A DNA stretch of 64,000 nt from Micromonospora alfalfae (GTDB lineage Bacteria; Actinomycetota; Actinomycetes; Mycobacteriales; Micromonosporaceae): NCBI RefSeq assembly GCF_022230925.1, contig NZ_JAKKFH010000025.1, positions 124,001 to 188,000 of the forward strand, given 5' to 3'. Shown piece by piece: positions 34,256-41,818 of this stretch (within the stretch, counting starts at the first letter, position 1; each line of letters starts with the position of its first letter). The notes beneath the pieces were generated by a model. It searched no databases and was not told where the DNA came from. It saw only the letters and a program-made list of their open reading frames with translations. The translations under genes and the position numbers were made by a program.

Positions 34256-35377
34256 GTGCGCCCTGTCAGCGACGCATTCCTCCGCACCGTGCGAGGCGGT
34301 CACCGGGCCGTGTTCGAAGCCCGCGTGGTCACCCCAGGGCAAACCGGCGTCAACCCGACCGGCACCACCATCCCCATCCACGACGGTGACGTGCAGTTGG
34401 ACGGCACCGCCGACGTTCGGTCAACACTGGAGTTGACCACCATCGACACCAACCTGTGGCCCACCGGGGCGGGTTCCCTACTCGCCCCCTACGGCAATGA
34501 AGTGTTCGTCCGCCGGGGTATCGCGTTCGGCAGCGGGACCGTTGAGTGGGTGTCCCTCGGCTACCACCGCATCGATACCTCCGAGCAGGACGACGCCCCC
34601 GACGGGCCCATCAGGGTGTCCGCCCGTGACCGCATGGCCGGCATCGTCGACGGCAGGTTGACCGCACCTCGACCGTTCCCCGCCGCCACCACCCGAGGTG
34701 CGCTCCTCACCGCCCTGGTCACCGAGATTTACCCGTGGGCGACCATCGAATGGGACGACACCGCCGAACGGGACGAGGCGATAGGCCGGCAAACCATCGC
34801 CGAAGAAGACCGGTACGCCGTGTGCAACGACGTGGTCACCTCGGCGGGTAAAACGTGGTGGTGGGACCACCGGGGCATCCTCGTGGTCCGCACCCCCACC
34901 CCCGTCGGCAGCCCCGTGTGGGACGTCAACCACGGTGAAAACGGGGTCCTCGTCGAACTGGGACGCAGGCTCACCCGCTCCGGCGCATACAACGGTGTCG
35001 TCGCCACCGGTGAGGGGGCCGACACCGCGTACCCGGCGCGGGCGGTGGCCGTGGACACCAACCCCAACTCGCCCACCTTCTGGGGCGGCCCGTTCGGGAA
35101 AGTCCCCTACTTCTACAACTCGCCGCTGCTGACCAGTGTGGCGCGGGCGCGGGCCGCAGCAGCGACCACCCTCGCCCGCATGACCGGCCTGCCCTACGCG
35201 GTGGATTTGACTTCCGTGCCCAACCCGGCGCTCGAACCAGGCGACCCCATCCGGGTCACCTACCCGGGCCGCACCGAAACGCACATCATCGACCGGATGA
35301 CCATCCCCCTCACCGTGGAACAACCCCTGTCCGCGTCCACCCGCGAACAGTCCACCGTCCTGACCGGGGAGGCATAA
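34256..35377 (+). CDS. DUF5047-type tail hub protein
   Basis: 373 residues, GTG start. Opens RPVSDAFLRTVRGGHRAVFEARV and continues PIHDGDVQLDGTADVRSTLELTT, the defining front of DUF5047 proteins in actinophages. These resemble the hub (Tal/gp27-like) that joins the tube to the tip. Length is normal for the family. Confidence 0.82.
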   Translation: MRPVSDAFLRTVRGGHRAVFEARVVTPGQTGVNPTGTTIPIHDGDVQLDGTADVRSTLELTTIDTNLWPTGAGSLLAPYGNEVFVRRGIAFGSGTVEWVSLGYHRIDTSEQDDAPDGPIRVSARDRMAGIVDGRLTAPRPFPAATTRGALLTALVTEIYPWATIEWDDTAERDEAIGRQTIAEEDRYAVCNDVVTSAGKTWWWDHRGILVVRTPTPVGSPVWDVNHGENGVLVELGRRLTRSGAYNGVVATGEGADTAYPARAVAVDTNPNSPTFWGGPFGKVPYFYNSPLLTSVARARAAAATTLARMTGLPYAVDLTSVPNPALEPGDPIRVTYPGRTETHIIDRMTIPLTVEQPLSASTREQSTVLTGEA

Positions 35378-35378
35378 A

Positions 35379-36125
35379 GTGGCGAACTACGGCACCGACG
35401 ACCTCACCCCCACCCTCGCCGCGCAACCCGCAACAGGGGTCGGCTACCGGCAAGGCATCGTCCAGGCGTGGAACCCCGAAACCGCCGAGAACACCATCGA
35501 GGTCGGCGGGGTGCTCGTCGAAAACCTGTCCATCCTCAACACCAACGAAGCCGTCCAACTGCAACCCGGCGACGTCGTCGGCATCCTGTCCACCGGCGGA
35601 CCCACCGCCTCATGGGCGATCCTGGGACGGCTCACCATCCCCGGCACCGACGCCGCCGCGTCCGCCCTGCGCATGGTGTCATCCCGCATCATCGCCGCAC
35701 GCGACGACGCCATGGGAACCCGCGACACGGAAACGTACGGTGACCTGACCGGGGCAAGCCCCGGGCCGTCAGTGTCGGCGCGGATCTCCTCGTCGGGGCT
35801 GGCGTTGGTGTTCTGGTCGGCGGACGCCGGGAAAATCGCGTGGCGGCGTGTCGCCACCGGGGGCACATCGGTGGCCGTGTCCGGTGCCACCACCATCGCC
35901 GCGAACCCCGCGTACTCCCTCGGCCAGTACCTGGAATACCCGGTCATCGGTGACGTGGGGGCGGCCTTCGTTGCCGGTGGACTCCAGTCCGCGATGATGC
36001 ACCTGTTCACCGGCCTCAACCCTGGGGTGAACACGTTCACCCTCAAATATCGGCACGCGGGCGCGTTCACCGGCGAGGGGCCCGTCGAGTTCACCCAGCG
36101 GGAGATCGCCGTGTTCGCCCTCTAG
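35379..36125 (+). CDS. Tail-tip protein with OB-like front domain
   Basis: 248 residues, GTG start 2 bp after the hub gene. N-terminal 90 residues (GIVQAWNPETAENTIEVGG, LNTNEAVQLQPGDVVGIL) look like the OB fold of gp5/VgrG-type spikes; the remainder is beta-rich. Its TAG stop lies in a CTAG that also supplies the stop of the antisense protease gene. Confidence 0.7.
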   Translation: MANYGTDDLTPTLAAQPATGVGYRQGIVQAWNPETAENTIEVGGVLVENLSILNTNEAVQLQPGDVVGILSTGGPTASWAILGRLTIPGTDAAASALRMVSSRIIAARDDAMGTRDTETYGDLTGASPGPSVSARISSSGLALVFWSADAGKIAWRRVATGGTSVAVSGATTIAANPAYSLGQYLEYPVIGDVGAAFVAGGLQSAMMHLFTGLNPGVNTFTLKYRHAGAFTGEGPVEFTQREIAVFAL

Positions 36126-36712
36126 CCTGCCGGGTTTGGCCACACGTTGAACCCGCAACCGCGCAGGTCGTAGTTGGTTTCCCGCATGACCGGCGCCGGC
36201 CCCGCACCCGGGCATTCCTGGTGTGGGCGCCCCAGCAGGTGCCCTAGTTCGTGCAGCACAACCCAGGCGCGTTGGTCGTCCAGGGTGCCGCCGGTGGCAG
36301 CGAACCGGGGGCCGAGCACCGTCCACGCTTCGTCGCTGATCGCCGCTGTTCGCTGCCCGGGGTTGGCGTACCCGATTAGGCCGGGCATCCGCTGGGTGCC
36401 TTCGTTGCCTGCTTGCACCAGTCGCACCGTGAACTGGTCAAGGTCGGTGCGCCACCCGCGCGGGTCCTGAACAACCCGATCGACGAAAGCGGACACCTCC
36501 GCCTGGTCGACGTTCACCCCGTCGGCGACCCCAACGGTGGGCGGCGCGTACCGGACGGGCGGCGATGCCGACGTGGCTGACGCGGCCTGGTTGGCAGACT
36601 CGGCGGGCTGCTCGCCCGCGAGCACGCCCACCCACGCGGTCACGGCGACGGCGACCAGCGCAGCGGACACCGCACCGAGCACCCCCACCCCCACGATCCG
36701 CTTCACCGTCAC
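36122..36712 (-). CDS. Secreted DUF3152-like metalloprotease, antisense within late operon
   Basis: 196 residues from GTG 36712 (CAGGGG upstream). N-terminal signal or anchor segment VGVLGAVSAALVAVAVTAWVG, Thr/Pro-rich linker, then a metzincin-type zinc site HELGHLLGRPH (H-E-x2-H-x2-G-x2-H) followed by the APVMRE Met-turn and a Cys-containing end (LRGCGFN). This is the pattern of actinobacterial DUF3152 proteins. It faces against all neighbours, as morons do, and may be expressed from the prophage to act outside the cell. Confidence 0.82.
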   Translation of the reverse strand: MTVKRIVGVGVLGAVSAALVAVAVTAWVGVLAGEQPAESANQAASATSASPPVRYAPPTVGVADGVNVDQAEVSAFVDRVVQDPRGWRTDLDQFTVRLVQAGNEGTQRMPGLIGYANPGQRTAAISDEAWTVLGPRFAATGGTLDDQRAWVVLHELGHLLGRPHQECPGAGPAPVMRETNYDLRGCGFNVWPNPAG

Positions 36713-36774
36713 CCCCTGAGCTTGTTCTCGGACCGACGGTAGCGGCCCCATGCGAGCAGGAGCAGGAGGCACAC

Positions 36775-37299
36775 GTGCCGGGAACAACCCCAACCTTCGG
36801 CCTGCCCTATCAGACGACCGGTGACGCCCCGAACGGCCCAGTGTTGGGTCAGCAGTTGGCGGAGGCTGTTGAGGCGCTGCTGTTGTCGAAGCAGCCCATT
36901 CAGGCGACCGCCACCCTGTCCAGCCAGTACACGTTGACGACCACCACCAGCGACCTGACCAGCTGCACGATCATCAAGAACGTTCCTCGGGCGAGCGCGG
37001 TGGCGTTGTTGACGTGGACGGCGGACTGTGTGCTGACCGGCGCCGGTAACACGTCGCTGTTGGCGGTGGTCAACGTGATGATCGACGGTGCTGATCAGGC
37101 GTTCCCGCAGTCGGTGTGGGGGCCGGGCAACCTCGCGGTGCAGGCGAACACGCGGGGCACCACGTCCGGGTCGATGACTGTCGTGTTGTCGGGGTCGGGC
37201 AATCACACGTTCAAGCTGCGGGCGGCGGCGTCCTCGGCGACCGGTCAGATCAAGCTCAACGCCCAACACACCAGCCTGTCAGTGGTGATTTTCCCCTGA
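36775..37299 (+). CDS. Minor tail/appendage protein
   Basis: 174 residues from GTG 36775 with AGGAGG 5 bases ahead. Begins FGLPYQTTGDAPNGPVLGQQLAEAVE, the common front of phage tail-tip proteins that trimerise, then a beta-rich body (jelly-roll-like: VALLTWTADCVLTGAGN, NHTFKLRAAAS). Probably the last tail gene before the lysis region. Confidence 0.7.
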   Translation: MPGTTPTFGLPYQTTGDAPNGPVLGQQLAEAVEALLLSKQPIQATATLSSQYTLTTTTSDLTSCTIIKNVPRASAVALLTWTADCVLTGAGNTSLLAVVNVMIDGADQAFPQSVWGPGNLAVQANTRGTTSGSMTVVLSGSGNHTFKLRAAASSATGQIKLNAQHTSLSVVIFP

Positions 37300-37349
37300 C
37301 CGGCGCACCGAGCAATCAGCCCGACTCCACCCACGCCTGAGGGGGTTCC

Positions 37350-37643
37350 ATGCTGCAAGGACCGTGCCAAGGCGGACCATTGGACGGCACGGAAGCGGTC
37401 AGCCGCTTCCCTCAGGGCTTCCTGCTGGTCGACAAACCAGCAGGCGCGTGCTGGATCTACGACTGGCGCGATGGCCAGTTCGTTGCCCGCTCGGCCGACC
37501 CCATGCCGATGCAAGACGGGCCGGCGGATCAGCCCGGCGACTCCCGCTACCGGGCCGCAGCGGAACCCCACTACGACGTCCTCGCCGCCCCGTGGGTTGG
37601 CGCGAACACCGGGGAGGGGGCGGACGGTGGCGACCCTCGTTAG
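37350..37643 (+). CDS. GGPxDG-motif small protein (copy 1)
   Basis: 97 residues, ATG with GAGGGGG upstream. The front MLQGPCQGGPLDGTEAV belongs with two other small proteins of this window (43480, 54476) that share a G-G-P-x-D-G turn near residue 10. Many actinophages encode such proteins; function unknown. Overlaps the endolysin candidate by 17 bp. Confidence 0.55.
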   Translation: MLQGPCQGGPLDGTEAVSRFPQGFLLVDKPAGACWIYDWRDGQFVARSADPMPMQDGPADQPGDSRYRAAAEPHYDVLAAPWVGANTGEGADGGDPR

Positions 37644-38526
37644 CGACCCGATCCGGTTCATCGCCGACCAGTGGGAGAACCACTGCGGGTACCCGTCGGC
37701 GGTGCTGTCGGGGATCGTGCCGGACGGTCGGCACCTGGACAACGGCGGCTATCACTGCTCGGTGGAGGACCTGAAGCGGTTCGGCAACCAGCGTGATTAC
37801 TCCAACATCCGCCCAGACGACAAGGACCGCAACGTCCGCTACGGCGCAGCGATCGACATGTCGTTGAGCCCATCGGACATGAAGAGAAGCCACGACCGGA
37901 TGCGGAAGGTGTGGGTCGACACCACCGACCCCCGCCGCAAGTACCTGAACGCCTTCAACACTTGGGACGGCAGCGGCGATGCTGTCCGATTGGACTTCTA
38001 TGCCGGCACCGCGGGTTACGCGTCCCCCGACCACAAGTGGCATGACCACCAAGAGGTGCGGCGGCGCTACGTACTCGACATGACCGCCGCCGAGGCCATC
38101 GTGTCGGCCTTGAAGGGTGAGACGAAGCAGCAATACCTGAACAGCGCCGACCCGATCAAAACCCCGACCGTGGAGGACGACATGACGCCTGAGGAACACA
38201 ACTGGCTGGCCACTGTCCACAAGAACCTCACGATGCTGGACGGCCGCAACCCGATCGGGCAGATCTACACCCGCATGTCGACGGGCGAGGACGCCACGGA
38301 CGCGAAGTACGTGGCGGAGACGCCGACGCTCAAGTCCCTCGGCAAGCAGCTCACCGCGTTGCAGACCGCGCTGACCGCGCTCGCCGGCCGGGACTTCACC
38401 GACGAACCGGCCATCGTGCAGGGCGTCCTGGCGTCACTGACCCCGGAGAAGATCGCCGCCGCGATCCCACCCACCATGGCCAAGCAGGTCGCCGACGAAC
38501 TCGCCCGACGCCTGGTCGCCGAGTAG
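37627..38526 (+). CDS. Endolysin candidate (M15-like D,D-peptidase front)
   Basis: 299 residues from GTG 37627 (GGGGAGGGGG just upstream). Residues 30-150 contain GGYHCSVEDL, then VRYGAAIDMS and later HKWHDHQEV; His, Asp and His spaced like the zinc ligands of M15/VanX-type peptidases that cut peptidoglycan cross-links. The C-terminal 130 residues are helical and may bind cell wall. No amidase or lysozyme motif is present. Position before membrane proteins and holin supports a lysis role. Confidence 0.62.
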   Translation: MATLVSDPIRFIADQWENHCGYPSAVLSGIVPDGRHLDNGGYHCSVEDLKRFGNQRDYSNIRPDDKDRNVRYGAAIDMSLSPSDMKRSHDRMRKVWVDTTDPRRKYLNAFNTWDGSGDAVRLDFYAGTAGYASPDHKWHDHQEVRRRYVLDMTAAEAIVSALKGETKQQYLNSADPIKTPTVEDDMTPEEHNWLATVHKNLTMLDGRNPIGQIYTRMSTGEDATDAKYVAETPTLKSLGKQLTALQTALTALAGRDFTDEPAIVQGVLASLTPEKIAAAIPPTMAKQVADELARRLVAE

Positions 38527-38553
38527 CCCATCAACCACCGTACGGGGGCCAGC

Positions 38554-38829
38554 GTGACCACCGCCCGCAGTCGGCCCGAACAGGTCCGCGACCTGATCAT
38601 GATCCTGGTGTTGGCCATTTGGGTGATCTACGCGGGCGCGGCCGTGACACAACTGTTCCTCTCTGGCGCGAAAGTCCTCGAATCGCTGCCGCCGTTCTGG
38701 TTCTGGGGCATCCCCCTCGCACCATATTCAGCCCTGTACACGCCATGGATGCGCACGTCAGCGGGTACAGGACCACCCGTGGAACCATCACCGCCTGTGC
38801 CGCCGCAACCGTCGGAGTCCGCACCGTGA
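38554..38829 (+). CDS. Small membrane protein of lysis region
   Basis: 91 residues, GTG start. One clear transmembrane segment (LIMILVLAIWVIYAGAAVTQLFL), a short aromatic stretch and a Pro-rich cytoplasmic or external tail. Could be a holin partner or antiholin. GTGA overlap with the next gene. Confidence 0.6.
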   Translation: MTTARSRPEQVRDLIMILVLAIWVIYAGAAVTQLFLSGAKVLESLPPFWFWGIPLAPYSALYTPWMRTSAGTGPPVEPSPPVPPQPSESAP

Positions 38830-38945
38830 GCCCCGTCCTGTACGTGCTCCTTGCTGTTGGCAGCGGAGTCATCTACTGGGGTGCTGGTCGCCTGGCCCGC
38901 CGCGCCTACCTTCACACCATCAGACAGCAAGGAGATCCCCGATGA
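38826..38945 (+). CDS. Tiny single-TM protein of lysis region (39 aa)
   Basis: GTG start in a GTGA overlap; product has a hydrophobic segment VLYVLLAVGSGVIYWGAG followed by a basic tail (RLARRAYLHTIRQQ). Coupled by overlaps at both ends (stop shares ATGA with the next start), so it is likely real despite its size. Confidence 0.55.
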   Translation: MSPVLYVLLAVGSGVIYWGAGRLARRAYLHTIRQQGDPR

Positions 38946-39433
38946 CGGTGCCTGAGGCTGTCACCCCCAGGCGGGTGTGGACGTGGCTGGGCACGCCCGG
39001 GTCGGTTCGTGTGATCACCGCAGGGATGGTCGTGTACGCGCTCCTCATCGGCGCCTTGGTGTTCGGGTACGCCCGGGTGTCGGGGTGTCTCGCCCAGTAC
39101 GCGGACGCGTCAGCCCGGTCGACGGCGGCGCGTGCCACGGCGGCTGGTGAAGACCGCGCGGTTGATGAGGCGGACCGGCGGGTCAACGACCGGGACCGGG
39201 CGGCGTCGGCGCGGGCGGATGACGCGTTGGACCGGGTGTTGTTGGCGATGGCCCGCCGTGATGAGGCGGCCACGCAGGCGGCGTTCCGTGACTTGTTGAA
39301 GGTGCGGGCGGAGGTTGCGCAGGTTCGGGCGGAGTCCGCGGCGGCACGGTTGGCGAACAACGAGACTCGCGCCCGCAACGATGACGCTCGGAAGCAGAAC
39401 CCGGTGCCGCCTCCCCCGTCGCAGTCCTGCTAG
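38942..39433 (+). CDS. Inner-membrane spanin-like / coiled-coil membrane protein
   Basis: 163 residues. A transmembrane segment at about 24-44 (VITAGMVVYALLIGALVFGY) is followed by some 90 residues of highly charged coiled coil and a Pro-rich end finishing in Cys. This is the topology of i-spanins (Rz), yet Gram-positive hosts lack an outer membrane; actinomycetes with mycolate layers are an exception. Alternatively a lysis accessory such as LysZ-type proteins. Its stop shares a CTAG with the antisense gene that follows. Confidence 0.55.
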   Translation: MTVPEAVTPRRVWTWLGTPGSVRVITAGMVVYALLIGALVFGYARVSGCLAQYADASARSTAARATAAGEDRAVDEADRRVNDRDRAASARADDALDRVLLAMARRDEAATQAAFRDLLKVRAEVAQVRAESAAARLANNETRARNDDARKQNPVPPPPSQSC

Positions 39434-39762
39434 CCGGCTCCGCTGCCTTCGTCGCGCATCCACGTGTTGCCTCGCCGTACCCACCCTTCGGCTTGCCCGT
39501 TGGCGTCGAGCACGGCGGGCACCTCATGCCAGTCGCCGTCCCGCATGTGTTTGGCGGCTTCCTGCTCGGCGCGTTCCCGGCTGCGGTAGGCGTACGAGCC
39601 GACACGGATGTCGGTGTGTTCGACCAGCCACCGGCCGTCGCCCATCAAGCCGAGGGTGACGTGCCGACTGTCGGAGCCTGAGGTGTGCCCTTGCTGCCAG
39701 CGGCGCAACCGTCGCAGGCCGGTCAGTAGCCACGGCTGCACCTGCTCCCCGTCGTCTGTCAT
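39430..39762 (-). CDS. Hypothetical protein antisense within lysis region
   Basis: 110 residues, ATG 39762. Soluble and Trp-rich; ends with KHMRDGDWHEVPAVLDANGQ and WVRRGNTWMRDEG, a clean folded-protein pattern with good codon use. Lies opposite to all lysis genes and stops in the CTAG shared with the spanin-like gene. Likely a moron-type cargo gene; no function known. Confidence 0.6.
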   Translation of the reverse strand: MTDDGEQVQPWLLTGLRRLRRWQQGHTSGSDSRHVTLGLMGDGRWLVEHTDIRVGSYAYRSRERAEQEAAKHMRDGDWHEVPAVLDANGQAEGWVRRGNTWMRDEGSGAG

Positions 39763-39858
39763 CGGGGTTCAACCTAACGCCGATCTTCCTGAATCCCCCG
39801 GCCTGACGTTCAGGCTCGGGCGTTCCTTCCTGAATCCCAACGAACCCCGGGAGGGGTC

Positions 39859-40242
39859 ATGGACTCTGTCATCCTGCCCGAGCTGCCCACCTACCTGTTC
39901 GCCCCCACGCTCGCGGGCGTGCTGTCGCTGGCGCTCACGTTCCTGCTGCCCATCGTCGCCGCCCTGTTCATGCGCACCACCTGGTCGGCGTTCCGCAAGG
40001 GCCTCGTCCTGCTGGTCGTGTCGGCGGTGAAGTCGTTCCTCGAAGCGTGGTTCGTTGCTGTGGACGCCAACGTGGGGTTCAACTTCGGTGAGACGGCGTA
40101 CGCGGTGCTCGTCAACTTCGGCCTGGCGGTGGTGTTCTACTTCGGCATCCTGCGGGACACCGGCGTGCAGCGGTCGGCGATCAACGGCGGCGTGGTCCGT
40201 TCCAAGGTTATCGACGGCACCGCTAAGGAGCGGCTGGTCTGA
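39859..40242 (+). CDS. Holin
   Basis: 127 residues, ATG after GGGAGGGG. Three predicted membrane segments: LAGVLSLALTFLLPIVAALFM, GLVLLVVSAVKSFLEAWFVA, and YAVLVNFGLAVVFYFGIL, then a basic-polar tail. The front DSVILPELPTYLFAPTLAGV is typical of actinophage holins. It makes membrane lesions that let the endolysin reach the wall. A strong hairpin 53 bp downstream ends the late operon. Confidence 0.78.
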   Translation: MDSVILPELPTYLFAPTLAGVLSLALTFLLPIVAALFMRTTWSAFRKGLVLLVVSAVKSFLEAWFVAVDANVGFNFGETAYAVLVNFGLAVVFYFGILRDTGVQRSAINGGVVRSKVIDGTAKERLV

Positions 40243-40294
40243 CTTCCAGCCCCTGATCTGGCGTCGTTCCTACTCCCCAGCGGCGACGCCATCT

Positions 40295-40346
40295 GAGGCC
40301 ACCCCATCCTTGCTCCGCCGCCACGCGGACAGGGTGGGGTGGCCTC
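40295..40346. terminator. Bidirectional terminator at the end of the late operon
   Basis: A 16-bp stem with a single G-T pair: GAGGCCACCCCATCCT (40295-40310) against AGGGTGGGGTGGCCTC (40331-40346), 20-base loop. It lies between the holin stop (+) and the stop of the small minus-strand gene at 40357, so it can serve both. Confidence 0.75.
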
Positions 40347-40356
40347 TTCCTGCCGT

Positions 40357-40506
40357 TCAGGGGGTGGTGGCTGGTGGGCGCAGTTCGGCGTCGGCACGCA
40401 GCCGGTACCAGCATGGCCAGTGGGCGGCGCAGTCGCGGCATCGACGGGGCTCAGCGTCGCAGCGTCCGTGTCGTGCCGCGAGCGCCCGCCAATGCTCACG
40501 ATCCAC
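40357..40506 (-). CDS. Cys-rich 49-aa protein
   Basis: GTG 40506 start; reads MDREHWRALAARHGRC, then CRDCAAHWPCWYRLRADAEL. Four cysteines plus His in a C-x(7)-C-x2-C-x5-C spacing suggest a small zinc-binding fold; Cys-rich proteins of this size are common in actinophages. Ends beside the shared terminator. Confidence 0.55.
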   Translation of the reverse strand: MDREHWRALAARHGRCDAEPRRCRDCAAHWPCWYRLRADAELRPPATTP

Positions 40507-40540
40507 GATGGGGTTATACCCGTGACCTGCGGAAACGATG

Positions 40541-40574
40541 CGCCCCCACCTGGCCTCTCGGCTGGGTGGGGGCG
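40541..40574 (-). terminator. Stem-loop after small minus-strand gene
   Basis: Perfect 10-bp repeat CGCCCCCACC (40541-40550) / GGTGGGGGCG (40565-40574) with a 14-base loop, 18 bp beyond the stop of the gene at 40592-40744. Confidence 0.55.
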
Positions 40575-40591
40575 TTGCCTGCTGCGCGGGG

Positions 40592-40744
40592 TCAGTTGAC
40601 GGTGACGGTGGCGCTCGCGCCGGCCGGGGTGTTGGTCCGCGCCCAGTTCCGCAGGTGCGTGATGTGTTCGGTGGTGGCGTTGCGGACGGTGCGCCGCTTG
40701 ATGCCCTTGGCCGACTCGATCTCGATGCGCACCGTGTAGGTCAT
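40592..40744 (-). CDS. Small basic 50-aa protein
   Basis: ATG 40744 with GGGGAGA 5 bases ahead. Reads MTYTVRIEIESAKGIKRRTV, ends THLRNWARTNTPAGASATVT: a strand, then a helix, then a strand. First gene leftward of the repeat-rich regulatory region, so probably under its control. Function unknown. Confidence 0.58.
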   Translation of the reverse strand: MTYTVRIEIESAKGIKRRTVRNATTEHITHLRNWARTNTPAGASATVTVN

Positions 40745-40788
40745 GTCCGTCTCCCCTGTCTCGTTGTCCCTTGCGCCACTAGCCTACT

Positions 40789-40866
40789 GCTAACGCTAGT
40801 ATCAGCACAAGCACTAGCACTCATCCGAACGGTGGATTTATCGCACTAGTGCTACCGCTAGCATCA
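40789..40866. promoter_or_regulatory. Repeat-rich divergent control region with operator-like sites
   Basis: Between divergent genes at 40744 (-) and 40871 (+). A 16-bp direct repeat, 14 of 16 identical: GCTAACGCTAGTATCA (40789-40804) and GCTACCGCTAGCATCA (40851-40866). Between them GCACTAGCAC (40811-40820) and the perfect palindrome GCACTAGTGC (40843-40852). The second repeat ends only 4 bp before the ATG of the HTH gene. CTAG is otherwise rare in this DNA. This looks like a multi-site operator over two promoters, probably bound by the adjacent HTH protein. Confidence 0.6.
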
Positions 40867-40870
40867 ACCC

Positions 40871-41089
40871 ATGAGCGACCTCGACTACCTCGGCCAACGC
40901 CACAAACAACTCCTGCGCGACCTCGCCGAGATCAAAGCCCCACTCCACGCCGCGATGATCGCCGAACGCGCCACCGGCACCACCCAAAACGACATCCGTG
41001 AACGCTCCGGATACAAGACCATCCAGCAGGTCCGCGTCATCCTCGGCGAAGCCCAGCCCTCCAAGCGGAGCGGCAAGGCAGCCGAGTAG
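40871..41089 (+). CDS. Small helix-turn-helix regulator (paralogue of 58804 gene)
   Basis: 72 residues, ATG. Front helix LDYLGQRHKQLLRDLAEIK, then AMIAERATGTTQNDIRERSG and YKTIQQVRVILGE, a helix-turn-helix with recognition helix near 48-58. The protein encoded at 58804 aligns over nearly the whole length (L-G-x4-K-x-L-L, A-x-x-G-x-x-Q-x-x-I-x-x-x-S-x-Y-x4-V-R). Each is read from a divergent region with CTAG repeats and faces a leftward operon. Likely a repressor or switch protein; stops just before a strong terminator. Confidence 0.68.
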   Translation: MSDLDYLGQRHKQLLRDLAEIKAPLHAAMIAERATGTTQNDIRERSGYKTIQQVRVILGEAQPSKRSGKAAE

Positions 41090-41106
41090 CCCAACGCGCA
41101 CAGAAC

Positions 41107-41139
41107 CGGCCCGGACTCAACGGGGGAGAGTCCGGGCCG
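41107..41139. terminator. Bidirectional terminator between HTH and DUF397 genes
   Basis: Perfect 12-bp repeat CGGCCCGGACTC (41107-41118) / GAGTCCGGGCCG (41128-41139), 9-base loop, between two converging genes. Confidence 0.75.
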
Positions 41140-41161
41140 ATCCTGTCGGGTGGAGTAAAGC

Positions 41162-41356
41162 TCAGCGGGCGAACGCGCCCTCAGCAGCAGCCGCCGCGAA
41201 CGCCTGGAACGCGGTCGGGGCGAACGTCAACACCGGGCCACCCCGGTCCTTCGTGTCCCGCACATCCACCACCTGGCCGTCGCGCACCTCCACACAGTTG
41301 TCACAGTTCGGCCCGGACTTGCTGCTCTTGAACCACACTCCGTGGGGCTGACGCAT
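41162..41356 (-). CDS. DUF397 protein (partner type of XRE regulators)
   Basis: 64 residues from ATG 41356 with AAGGAG 7 bases upstream. The core WFKSSKSGPNCDNCVEVRDG followed by VDVRDTKDRGGPVLTF and FQAFAAAA is textbook DUF397, the small acidic partner of WhiJ-type XRE regulators in actinomycetes (BldB-like group). An XRE gene of that type lies 850 bp away on the other strand. Overlaps the preceding gene by 56 bp. Confidence 0.85.
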   Translation of the reverse strand: MRQPHGVWFKSSKSGPNCDNCVEVRDGQVVDVRDTKDRGGPVLTFAPTAFQAFAAAAAEGAFAR

Positions 41357-41579
41357 CACTGCTCTCCTTCGAACCGTCGGCCGTCGGGTGCGGCCGATCG
41401 TCGGCGAGGGGTGGAACGGGGGTGTAGTACACGTCGTGGGCGATCAGGTCAGCCAGCGCACCAGCCCGCACCCAACACCGGGAACGGGTGCCGCAGATCG
41501 GGCACCTGCCATACCGCTGCTCATGCTCGACCAGGATCCGCCACCAGCCGGCCACCTGCTCCGGGGTCGGGGTGGTCAC
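41301..41579 (-). CDS. Hypothetical 92-aa protein with Cys motif
   Basis: Reads MTTPTPEQVAGWWRILVEHE, then RCPICGTRSRCW, a plausible zinc knuckle, and a hydrophilic tail. Its end overlaps the DUF397 start by 56 bp; its start overlaps the previous minus gene by 4 bp, consistent with one operon. Confidence 0.55.
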   Translation of the reverse strand: MTTPTPEQVAGWWRILVEHEQRYGRCPICGTRSRCWVRAGALADLIAHDVYYTPVPPLADDRPHPTADGSKESSDASAPRSVVQEQQVRAEL

Positions 41580-41818
41580 CGGGCACGCTTCGCTTCGCGC
41601 TCAACGGCGGCCACCAGCACCTGCGCTTCGAAACACCAGGCAGCCGCGCAGTCCTGCGCTGGCCCGCACGTGTGCCCGCGCATCCACACCATGCCGCCGA
41701 TCGGCTGGTTGTAGACGGCCACCGCCCACACCGCCTCATCACGTCGGGTGGGGTTCGGGCGGATCTCATCGGCCCGCAGGTGCAGCAGCGTTCCCGCCGG
41801 CACGTCCATGTCGGTCAC
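41576..41818 (-). CDS. Hypothetical 80-aa protein
   Basis: Starts MTDMDVPAGTLLHLRADEIR; the middle AVYNQPIGGMVWMRGHTCGP...CAAAWCFEAQV contains three Cys. ATGA overlaps on both sides place it in the minus operon that ends with DUF397. No family recognised. Confidence 0.55.
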   Translation of the reverse strand: MTDMDVPAGTLLHLRADEIRPNPTRRDEAVWAVAVYNQPIGGMVWMRGHTCGPAQDCAAAWCFEAQVLVAAVEREAKRAR

